DNA of 64,000 nucleotides from Desmodus rotundus. Taxonomy: Eukaryota; Chordata; Mammalia; Chiroptera; Phyllostomidae. Under the pieces are notes generated by a model that saw only the letters and a list, made by a program, of their open reading frames with translations, searched no databases and was not told the DNA's origin. Position 1 is the first letter of the stretch. Each line of letters starts with the position of its first letter. The translations under genes and the position numbers were made by a program. This document shows, piece by piece, positions 55,043-64,000 of the stretch. Location: NCBI RefSeq assembly GCF_022682495.2, contig NC_071388.1:177287622-177351621 (forward strand). Reading direction: 5' to 3'.

Positions 55043-55273
55043 CTTGATTGCCTTCTGAATGTTCAAGCACGACTCTCTCATGGTCTGCAGCAACTTATTG
55101 AAGCGCCCCATCTCCTGGACAAGCACCGTGTTCATGCTCTGCGTGTAAGTTGTGGGGTATCTCCTCATTGCAGCCTCAATATCAAAGTTGCTTGGGAGTT
55201 TCCCCAAAATGTCACCAGCGACCTCATTTAGTACTTCATCAGATGACTTTGCACCAGGATCTGCTGAGCGAGA
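55043..55273 (-). CDS. DNAH7: DNAH7 coding exon, fifth from last
   Basis: A 231-bp exon (77 codons, phase 0 to 0; acceptor TTTCAG, donor AAG|GTAAGG) encoding [20 protein letters not shown], then [38 protein letters not shown] and [19 protein letters not shown]. It spans the linker between AAA6 and the C-terminal domain; [13 protein letters not shown] is a conserved block. The residues before KSSDEV are the least conserved part by my recollection of human. Confidence 0.96.
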
Positions 55274-57549
55274 CTGAAAGAATCCAAATTATACATCAGA
55301 AGTCCTCCTCAAGTTGTAAGAATAGCTGGATAGGAAAACTCAGAGATAAAAAATTTTATTTTATCTCTGATTCTTCTTCACACAAGATTTACTGAAGTGA
55401 TGGCAGCAGGAGTGGGCGTGGAGTTTCAGGAGAAAACAGCTGCAAGCGAGGAGGAGGAAAAACACGTACAGTGTGTAGAGGCAAAAGTGGAGCCGGAGGA
55501 AGCAAATGAGCTACATACTGAGCCACCTGGGTGGGTGGGGGAGGAGTGGATGCTGTGCACAGAGGGAGGAAAAGCATTTACGGTGTGGGGGGTGGGGGAG
55601 TTTGGCCAAGTGATGATGGGCATTGGAACCCAGGAGGAGGATCTGACCCTGCTTTAGGAAAACTTGCCGCACAATATATTTGCTAATAACTCTGGTGCCT
55701 ACTGGTTGCCAAAAGCAGAGATATAGTTTTCTCCTTGAACCAGGAGGGCAAAGAAAATAAGCTCATCTCTTCTAAGCAATTCAAGAGTTATGGAGAAAAG
55801 ACAGACTTCAGCGATTCACATGGGAAACAAGGAAGAGGAATTTCATTTCAATTTTTGTTTTTTATGTTTGTAGTGGCACTGTGTAAATGAATCTGTATTT
55901 TCTGGGAAAACCCTTTAAATCCTCAAAATAAATGAATGTGTGTGTATGTGTGTGTATTGAAAGGAACAAGCACTATTAAAATATAAAGGGATATGTCATA
56001 TATTTCCAGTCCTAAGAAATGATGTTTAGTATTATTTCAGATTTAATATTTCCTGGTTTTTACACCAGATCTATTCTATAAATACTGACTTTTACTTAAC
56101 TTCCTAGTGAGATTTTTAATGCTACCTAGCACATGCCACTATAAAATCCCATGAAGTTGCACAATTAAAAAAAAAATAAGTGTTGGTAAGTATTAATTAA
56201 ATGTTAGTAAAAAAGGAATATGCCAATATTAGGATATGTTAATCCTTTATTATAATCTCGAGTGCCAGGTTTACAATTAAATATATAAAACAAATTAGAG
56301 AAGAAATAAGAGAATAAATATTTGGCCCAAATGAGTGAAATATCTATTTCTATTGCATTTAAATAATCATATGCTGGTTTATGTTTGTATTTTGCTGTGC
56401 ATACAAGGTGCTATAAACTCATTAAAACATTCCTATTTTCCAACAAGAGCTGTACCTCCACCAAAAACAAACAAACAACACACACACAACAGGAACAAAA
56501 AACCTAAGAAAACCCCAAAACAAACACCAGGCTTATAGCCCTTCAAAATGTAAGAAAAATATATTAGTAACGCAAACATTTCCCTTTACCTATTTTCTGC
56601 ACGCCAGAATCCCATAATTGGGTCGATGTGTTTTGAAAGCAACACCCAACTGATATGGAGAATGAAGAACACGAGGGTGTTATTTATTTGTGAGTGTTTC
56701 ACTTAATTTTTTCTTATCACCTTAGAATTTTCACAAATGTTTGAAATCTTCTGAGGGTTATTTTCCTTCTATTAAACCAAAAGGAAACATCACAGAATTT
56801 AACCTTTTCATTTCTGGTTACGTTATTTTACACTGAGACAATTCCTGTTCAAAAGAGAGTCTGGCAGTTAAGCATGAAGAAAAGAGCTCTGGAAAAGCAA
56901 CATTCTCAATGCCAACATTTTCCCTCTCATTTTAAAAGATATGTTTGTGAAATACACAATGTGAAAGTGTCGTCACTGTTAACCTGCTCTCCAGACTCTG
57001 CAGTTCTGGTCTTTACCTCTGAAATGCAATAAAGCCAATGCGAAATCACTGAGCTGCTCCTGCCTACCCATTCCGATAACTGTACTTGCCAATCGGAGTT
57101 TGAAGATATTGAAAGAGCTTGTTTAATTATGTACTGAGAAGATACGCCATGTGTATTTAAACTTATTCGCTTGGTTCTGAGTCATTTTCTGTTGGAACGA
57201 ACCCACTGTTTTATGTGTTCTGTGATGTGGCCCTTCCCAGCGAGTTGAAATGAAGCCGAGAGACACCATCAATGTCCTGTTGCCAGACTACGGTGCACTG
57301 CCTGCGTCCAACGTTCCTAAGATCTATGCTCAGGCAGTGACTGACTTTAGTGCTACTACTATGTGAAACGAACATAAAACTGGTCTTTGTCCTTTTTGCC
57401 TTATTAGAAAATGTCATCTTACAGTAGATCAGAACTAGGAGTTCCTCAATTTTATCCTCCTAATTTGGTTCTTTTAGCTTTTCCTTTTTTTTTTTTTCCC
57501 AGCATCTCTGGTTATGTCATCTAAGTCTTACCCCATTTTTAGAATCTAG

Positions 57550-57795
57550 AGAGTATAGCAGAGTGGTTCAGAACGCAGATTCTAGAGCCAAACTAGTTTG
57601 AGTCAAACTACTTGGCTTTCAGTCCTGGCTTGATATTGTACTAGCTGACATTGGGGAAGCTACTTAATCTTTCTGTGTCTCAGTTTTACACCCGTAAAAT
57701 GAGAATAATTAGCTCCTACCTCCAGGATTGCGTAAGCACACACAGGCACTGAGAAAGTGCTAGCATACGGTAAGCACTAGATGCTATTAACTGTT
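57550..57795 (+). repeat. MIR SINE
   Basis: A good match to MIR order: AGCAGAGTGGTTCAGAACGC, CTAGAGCCAAACTAG, TCAGTCCTGGCTTGATA, GGAAGCTACTTAATCTTTCT, GTCTCAGTTTTACACCCGTA, AAAATGAGAATAATTAGCTC, and AGTGCTAGCATACGGTAAGC near the end. Confidence 0.85.
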
Positions 57796-58192
57796 ATCAT
57801 TACTATGCCAAGGTTCCACAGAAATGAAAAGATCAGATGCACTTCAGTTTGTGAAATAATTAGCTTGACTTATTCAAATTTCATTCAATTACTAAGAGAA
57901 CTCTTGCCATTTGGACTAATTTGCTTTCAAAAATGAAAAAAAAGCAAACAACTGAGCACGTTTAAAGGGAGAACAATACAAGAGAAGATCTTAACAGATA
58001 AGATCAAATATTTGTCATTCAAATGCAGGGACTCCTGGGCACACTGAGTTCTGACACCTTGGAAGTTAACTCTCTGACATGCCCTCACCTTTATGCTCTC
58101 CCCAGCAGAGCTGCATATGTACTAAGAGTTACTGTATTTTTCTAAGCTTTTATTCCCGCATTTTGTACTTACAATTGCAACTGTATTCTTTT

Positions 58193-58420
58193 CTCTTAAT
58201 AGGGTTATATTTTTTAAGATTTTATTTATTTATTTTTTTAGAGAGAGGGGAAGGAAGGGAGAAAGAGTGAGAGAGAAATATCAATGTGTGGTTGCCTCTG
58301 GCATACCCTCCACTGGGGACCTGGCCGGCAACCCAGGCATGTGTCCTGACCGGGAATCGAATTGGCAACCATTTGGTTCGCAGCCTGCGCTCAATCCACT
58401 GAGCTACGCCAGCCAGGGCA
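58193..58420 (-). mobile_element. Ves-type bat SINE
   Basis: The - strand head GCCCTGGCTGGCGTAGCTCA is well preserved. Exact 14-bp duplications CAACTGTATTCTTT lie at 58178-58191 and 58421-58434 (one base offset at the left edge). It is a recent-looking insertion. Confidence 0.92.
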
Positions 58421-58926
58421 CAACTGTATTCTTTAACTGCTATATAACCTGATAAAATACTGATGTGAAAGATAGTGTTTCTGTGTAAATTAGATTAACC
58501 ATTCTGGAATATTTGATAAGATAAGTCATTTTAAAAGTTGCTGGTGAATTAGTAAGAGACTAGAAAATAAAACAGGCAAAATTCTAAATGAATTCCAGCA
58601 TCAAACTGCTTCTAAATTACCTTTACAATTCTTCTTCCACTTTGGAGGAATTTAAAAAGGCCATAATATGTCAGGTTTTGGGGCATGGTTTATGCAAGAA
58701 AGGCAATGTGGAATCCTAGCAGCACAATGCTATCAGAGAATACTAAGGGGTACTCAAAGAATGTCACCCCAAGACCTCCTAGCAGCAGAATGATACTCAA
58801 AGATTCTTTCCAAAACAACGGGTTGATGAAAAACACCCCATACGTTCATGTACTTTGCTTAAATCCATATTTAAAGTATGTACATATATATATTTTTTAT
58901 TTTCCTCAAAATGGTTATCCACCTTA

Positions 58927-59190
<264 letters not shown>

Positions 59191-59470
59191 TTATCCTGTA
59201 GAACTTTCTCACTGAAAAGAGATGATTTTTCAATACTCAAGTTATTGAGTGGCTAAGCCTGTAAGAACAGACACTGAATGCTTTCATTTTCTTTCGTCTT
59301 GGGCCAAGGTTTAAAAATGAAAAGATATGAACATATTTATCGAGAAAAAGAAAATGTACCATTCAATTGGAATGAATTCTAAAACAGAGAGAGGAATGTC
59401 CTGGCTACTTCATTTAGAAATTTCTTCCAGAGAAATCTTTCTGTGCTGTCTTTTGTTGATGACTATTCTT

Positions 59471-59630
59471 TTTTTTTTTTTTTTTTAAGATTTTATTTAT
59501 TGACCTTTAGAGAGAAAGCAAGGGAGGAAGAGAGGGAAACATCCATGTGTGCCCTGACTGGGGACTGAACCAACAACCTTTTGGTCCATAAACTGGTGCT
59601 CAATCCACTGAGCCACGGCAGCCAGGGCAG
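59471..59630 (-). mobile_element. internally deleted Ves-type SINE
   Basis: Exact 17-bp duplications TGTTGATGACTATTCTT (59454-59470 and 59631-59647) flank a copy that jumps from CATCCATGTGTG straight to CCCTGACTGGGG. About 50 bp present in the other copies is missing. Confidence 0.9.
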
Positions 59631-60344
59631 TGTTGATGACTATTCTTAATTTATTGCAATAAAAATATTTTTTGGCTCTACTCTGGTTTTTTTTGTTTAC
59701 TCTTATTGTGATAAATCTAAATAATTATGAAAAGCAAATATTATCTGAAAATTATTATCCTAGTAGGTAACCATTATTAATGCTGTATTTCATTTTATGC
59801 AGGCGCACTCTCACTTCATATTTTATTTACGAGGACTTTATCACAATTTCTTACCTTTCTTGATGCTCATATAATCATATGCAAACACTCATGGGCATAT
59901 ATGATGACTGGGTTGGTCCTTGATGGTTTTTCAATATGGGTCATGTTTTGGGTCATTTGACAACTCATCGCTGGAGATCTTGGTACCCATGACTCCCATG
60001 TTGACTTGCTGCACCCAGTCAGTGACTTAGGCTCTGTGACCGGTTTTTCTCATCACCCCATCGATATCTGTCCTCAGCTAGCATTAATCCTGGTGGATGA
60101 TTGGGTCAGGATTGGGAGGATATGGTATATGCCTGTGTTGGATGTGGCCATATGTTTAACTTTCAATATGTGCCCTTTTTGACTTCTGGGGGAAAAGTGA
60201 GAACAAATTTAGCTGTCCTGGAAGTCTGTTGTGCAGTAATCTGAAGGCAGCACCACATCCTCCACTAGACAGGACTGGGGAAAAACAGCAGATGGGGACC
60301 TTGGCCTTGTGTGGTAGGTGGTTCTGTGACTCTGGCACTTTCTA

Positions 60345-60440
60345 CCTGTGCAGCGTTGGGCGAGGTCATCAATATTAGTGAATTTGTCTTCTCATTTGTA
60401 ATAGGGATAGAATAATAATACCAATGTTAATTTCATGCTC
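60345..60440 (+). repeat. MIR fragment
   Basis: GTTGGGCGAGGTCATCAATA, then TTGTCTTCTCATTTGTAATA, GGGATAGAATAATAATACC follow the MIR middle region. It is short and cut off by the adjacent hAT element. Confidence 0.55.
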
Positions 60441-60445
60441 TAGAG

Positions 60446-60847
60446 CAGGGGTGCCCAACCTTTGGCATCTCTGGGCCACGCTGGAGGAAGAAGAGTTGTC
60501 TTGGGCCACCCACTAAACACACAAACACTAATGAAAACTGATGAGCAAAAAAAAGGTCCGTGCATAATTTTCATGATACCCGCCACCACAGACAAGCAAA
60601 AAAGCCCTCACACAATAACCCTAATTACGAAGCATCCCTTTCAATAATCTTTTAGAATTTGTTGAGCAGGTTCCATGTTTGTGATCACTAATACAGTAAA
60701 TGTACACATTTAAGTAACAAAACCTAGGATAACACTTAGTAATAAAACTAAGTAATGCTTTAAGTAAATTTACAATTTTGTGTTGGGCCATATTCATAGC
60801 CATCCCGGGCTGCATGCCGTCCGTGGGCCGCGGATTGGACACCCCTG
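60446..60847. mobile_element. 402-bp non-autonomous hAT transposon
   Basis: The ends CAGGGGTGCCCAACCTTTGG and (inverted) CAGGGGTGTCCAATCCGCGG form terminal inverted repeats. Flanking 8-bp duplications are CTCTAGAG (60438-60445) and CTCTAGTG (60848-60855). The interior holds TGGGCCACGCTGGAGGAAGA and TTGTGTTGGGCCATATTCAT, matching a family also common in primates. There is no transposase frame. Confidence 0.85.
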
Positions 60848-61218
60848 CTCTAGTGAGATAATTGTACTGCTTTGTAAATGATGAAGCGTGATATACATAT
60901 TAACCATTGCTCTTACTAGTATTTTTACCCCTCTCATGTGTATTTCCATTTTAATTGGGGACAATGGCCTTTTACCCAAAGGACTGAATTCATAAGACAG
61001 CTATTCTTAGGTTAGAAACTTTTCTGCTACTCCTCACACCACAGCCAGTAGGAAACCACCGACTCCCTCCATGCACGGGGTTTGCTTTGTCCCTACAAGC
61101 CTGAAGGAAGCACACACAATGTTGAAGAAAAAACAAGGCCTCTGGAAAAACCACCATTTTCAATATCAGAGGAATCTCCTATTTTACTGCTTTGCGTTTT
61201 CTAGAAAGGTGTACTTAC

Positions 61219-61404
61219 ATCACCGGAAGGGGGCGCAAAATAGATGCCACTGGAGTCAAACGTATAGCCTGGATTTTCAACTAATTCTGGGTTGAAGAAT
61301 TTGTTTAGGATGCTGCGCAGCGTGCGCCGGTCCCAGTCGTCCGTCACCCTGCCTCCGTAGTTGCACTCGCCGGTCATGTACCGCAGGGCGTCATACGGCA
61401 GCTC
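61219..61404 (-). CDS. DNAH7: DNAH7 coding exon, seventh from last (AAA6 region)
   Basis: A 186-bp exon (62 codons, phase 0 to 0; acceptor CGACTTTAG, donor GAT|GTAAGT) encoding [20 protein letters not shown], then [17 protein letters not shown] and [24 protein letters not shown]. The [17 protein letters not shown] block is among the most conserved stretches of dynein heavy chains, in the AAA5-AAA6 boundary region. The first half is GC-rich against an AT-rich neighbourhood. It is the most upstream DNAH7 exon I can find here. Confidence 0.96.
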
Positions 61405-61739
61405 CTAAAGTCGAGAGCTCAAGTCGCTCAACTAGTTAAGACTTATCAGTGATGCAAGATACAAAATTGTGTTTCTTGTCTGTTCGTATGATTAAGTTAA
61501 AACATCTTGCCAAAACTTGGCCTTCACACAATTTCCCTTTATATACTTCCCTGCTAATTGTTCCCATTTTCCCCAAAGTCTTTCTCTCCTTTTGGGGCTT
61601 GTCATCCCCATTCTGTCAATGCAGAGAAGAGATCTCCTCTATTAGGCTGCGAACTCACTACCCAATCAACGTGAATGGACCCCCCTCTATGTGCCAGACA
61701 TAAGATGAAATAGACCGCAAGCTCATCCTTGAAAACCTT

Positions 61740-62420
61740 TCACCGCTGAGTGACGTTCAGAACAAACCCTGTGTAACTCAGAGATAATCAGTGCTGATTT
61801 TCTGCATCGCCTTTTTATATCCACATATATTTTGACCATTGGAATCCCCCTGTATATGCAATTTTGCACATAACTTTTCACCAAAACTCATGAAAATCTT
61901 TTACCATTTTATGAAATACTCTGAAAATACTATTTTTAAGAACTAGCTTCTAATACTGAACATTTCAGTTGCTCTTAATTTTCTACGGTTTTAAATTATT
62001 TTTCATTAAATATACATTTCTAATGATCCGGTAGACTAGATTTCTGAAAAGGAACTTACTACATCAAAGGAAAGGAGCTTATAAAAAGCAATTGATTAAC
62101 AACACCAAACTGCTTTTTTGACAGGCTGTAGCAATTGTAAAAATCAGTTTGATAACCCAAAGATAATTAATGTTGTGTTAATTTGCATTGCTAGAAAACT
62201 GGGGAGGCTCATAGTTTTTTCATATGTTTAATAACATTTGTTCTTCTGTGAACTATTCATTTTTCAATTAAAGTTTTAATGGTTTTATTTTATTTGTATA
62301 AGCTGTTTTACAAATTGACTTTTCTTTATCAATGCATGGAAATATTTTTCATGTTAGTTTTCTTTTTTATTACAGTCTCTTGTATACAGAATTTTTAAAT
62401 GTTTATGCATGAAAATGCTC
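61740..62420 (-). repeat. ancient L1M remnant
   Basis: The + strand shows CCTTTTTATATCCACATATA, TTTTCATATGTTTAATAACA and GTTCTTCTGTGAACTATTCA, typical of the reverse complement of old L1 3' UTRs. It is strongly diverged and its ends are approximate. Confidence 0.5.
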
Positions 62421-62485
62421 AACTTTTCACATTGCAATTTCTTTTATCCTAAACATAAATGCTTACACACCCACCACCAGTACTG

Positions 62486-62513
62486 ACACACACACATACA
62501 CACACACACACAA
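62486..62513. repeat. (CA)n microsatellite
   Basis: ACACACACACATACACACAC with one T interruption. A simple repeat. Confidence 0.9.
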
Positions 62514-63099
62514 ACAGCACCTGCCAAGTAGGTTATATATATCTGCTAGAGTTTTTTTCTTTTACAGTTTAATTTTTTCCTATTTAATTTTTGAATCCAA
62601 CAAGAATTGTTGGATTGAAGTATGAATAATCTAACTTAATTTTTCCTAAAAGCAAACAACCAGTTATTCTACCAATTATCCTATCATCATTCATTGAATA
62701 TTTCTTCCATCTTATTCATTTAAAATGCTGAGAGTACTATGCCTAATTTCTATGGATATTTGTGTTGACGTTCTTGTCTTGGAGAGCTTAAGGATCTTTT
62801 CACTCAGCATGGTGTATTTAGCAAACAGACACTAACTGAGCCATTTACTATATGTCCTGTTTTAGGTACTGGGGAAACAAAAGGAAACAAAGTCACCACG
62901 TAGTCGAGTGGCTCATGATTTGACAAAATGAGGTTTCCTTCTGAGCAGAAGTATAGAGTTTGGGTGGGTAGTAGTTATATTACTCTGATGCTGTCAGCGA
63001 ATGGAAAACCGGGAAGGGAAACAACTCCATGGGATAATCATTCCTCATTTTGCTTTGGTTTCAACTGTTATCATCTCTTGCCTGGGTTATCATGATGTT

Positions 63100-63540
63100 C
63101 TTCAGTATTAGTTTCCTAGGGCTGCTCATAGGTGGCTTAAAACAACAGACATTTATTGACTAACAGTTCTCCAGGCTGGCAATTGGAAATCAAGGTGTTG
63201 GCAGGGCCACACTGCCTCCACCACTTCCAGGAGGCTCCTTCCTTGCCTCTTCCAGCTTCTGGTGGCCCCAGGCGTTCCCTGGCTTGTGGCAGCTTAACGT
63301 CAGTCTCTGCTCATCTTTCAAGGCTGTCTTCACTCTGTGTGTCCAAACTGCCCTCTTCTAGTGGGACCAGTTCTGTGCTGTGAGGACTCGCTCTAGTCTA
63401 GTGCGAGTTAATCCAACTTAACCAATTACATCTGCATCAACCCCATTCCCAAACAAGGTTCTATTCTGAGGCACCATGGATCAGAACTGCCACATGTATT
63501 CTTTGGGGGGCGGGTACTAACTCAATTCCCATCACCTAAA
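63100..63540 (+). repeat. ancient LTR-like repeat (MLT/MaLR-like)
   Basis: The start TATTAGTTTCCTAGGGCTGC, then TGGCTTAAAACAACAGACAT, AATCAAGGTGTTGGCAGGGC, GCTTCTGGTGGCCCCAGGCG, TCTGCATCAACCCCATTCCC and ACTCAATTCCCATCA follow a widespread mammalian LTR family; the exact name is uncertain. The 75-codon open frame inside it is not a gene. Confidence 0.65.
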
Positions 63541-63714
63541 GCTGTCCTGTCACCTAAGTCCTCCAATCTATTCTCCACTTGGTGGCTAGAGAGATCTTTC
63601 TAAAATGCAAATATTCTCCTAAAAGCACACCAATACCAACAGAATAAACTCCCAAATCAGTTGCATGGCATACAAGAATGCTCCAAATCACTTCCTTTTC
63701 ATCTGTTTGCATTT

Positions 63715-63800
63715 TTTTAAAGAATTGAGGTACATTTAATATATAACATTATATTAGTTTCAGATGTACTACATAATTATTTGCTATTTGCAGACATCAT
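63715..63800 (-). repeat. L1 3'-end remnant
   Basis: The + strand AATTGAGGTACATTTAATAT, then ATATTAGTTTCAGATGTACT is the same L1 3' wording as at 51.78 kb. It is short and old. Confidence 0.6.
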
Positions 63801-64000
63801 TTGCACTTTCTAAAAGCCTTTTTATTGTCGCTTCTTCATATTATCTACCTGAAAACCTTCTCTTTATCCTTTCAGTCCCAAGGATGCTCTTCTGGGGAAC
63901 GATGACATTTCTCTAAAAATAAAGTCACGCTCCAGAACAGAAGAAAATCAGTCTGCTTTTTTTTTTTTTTTTCATTTTGGATCCTGGTTAATTTACGATA

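Larger units (their letters stand above)
61405..64000 (-). other. DNAH7: DNAH7 intron (partial, runs off the window)
   Basis: No further dynein exon is recognisable on the - strand up to the window edge. The stretch holds an old L1M remnant (61.74-62.42 kb), a (CA)n tract, an LTR-like repeat (63.10-63.54 kb), an L1 3' remnant (about 63.72-63.80 kb) and a final T-tract at 63958-63972. Confidence 0.8.

Noticed and set aside
54842..55231. Open frames extending beyond the DNAH7 exon at 55043-55273
   Set aside because: Only the part up to the GTAAGG donor is exon; the extension is intron read-through.
61405..64000. Expected next upstream DNAH7 exon
   Set aside because: I scanned the - strand for conserved dynein wording before ELPYDALRY and found none; the intron probably runs past the window.

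Overview
The window is a stretch of mammalian nuclear genome, most likely from a bat of the Yangochiroptera. The bat call rests on many tRNA-derived SINEs of the Ves type (clear A and B boxes, A-rich tails, 10-17 bp target duplications) and on the L1 subfamilies. The genus cannot be fixed from the sequence. Coding exons are sparse and sit in long AT-rich introns full of interspersed repeats.

Two protein-coding genes meet tail to tail. On the + strand (1 to about 38.29 kb) lies SLC39A10, the zinc transporter ZIP10. All nine coding exons are here: 2019-3035, 4997-5204, 12370-12539, 14853-15041, 19294-19414, 20646-21014, 22157-22237, 29506-29696 and 35556-35714. Each junction has GT/AG ends and the phases close, giving an 834-residue protein with no frameshift or internal stop. 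The non-coding first exon and promoter lie upstream of the window. A 3' UTR of about 2.6 kb ends at AATAAA 38266-38271. On the - strand (64 kb down to about 38.3 kb) lies the 3' end of DNAH7, an axonemal inner-arm dynein heavy chain. Its last seven coding exons encode the C-terminal 398 residues (AAA6 and the C-terminal domain), with its own poly(A) signal at 38320-38325. The two signals are only 48 bp apart.

The introns hold a layered record of mobile DNA: ancient MIR, MER5A-like, L1M and LTR-like fossils; hAT and Tigger-like DNA transposons with terminal inverted repeats and target duplications; several L1 segments; eleven Ves-type SINEs; a half-L1-like (HAL1) element carrying 5' region, ORF1 and 3' end without ORF2; an 824-bp solo LTR of a class II endogenous retrovirus inserted in that element with a perfect 6-bp target duplication; and an 847-bp mini-L1 made of a 5' region joined to a 3' end.

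Functionally the genes are unrelated neighbours: ZIP10 imports zinc across the plasma membrane, and DNAH7 powers ciliary beating. I found no operon, CRISPR array, gene cluster or clearly new biological system. The most useful leads are a possible truncated, secreted ZIP10 ectodomain made by intronic polyadenylation, the colliding 3' ends, the HAL1/solo-LTR nest and mini-L1, and several near-perfect intronic hairpins, one with a third copy 1.9 kb away.
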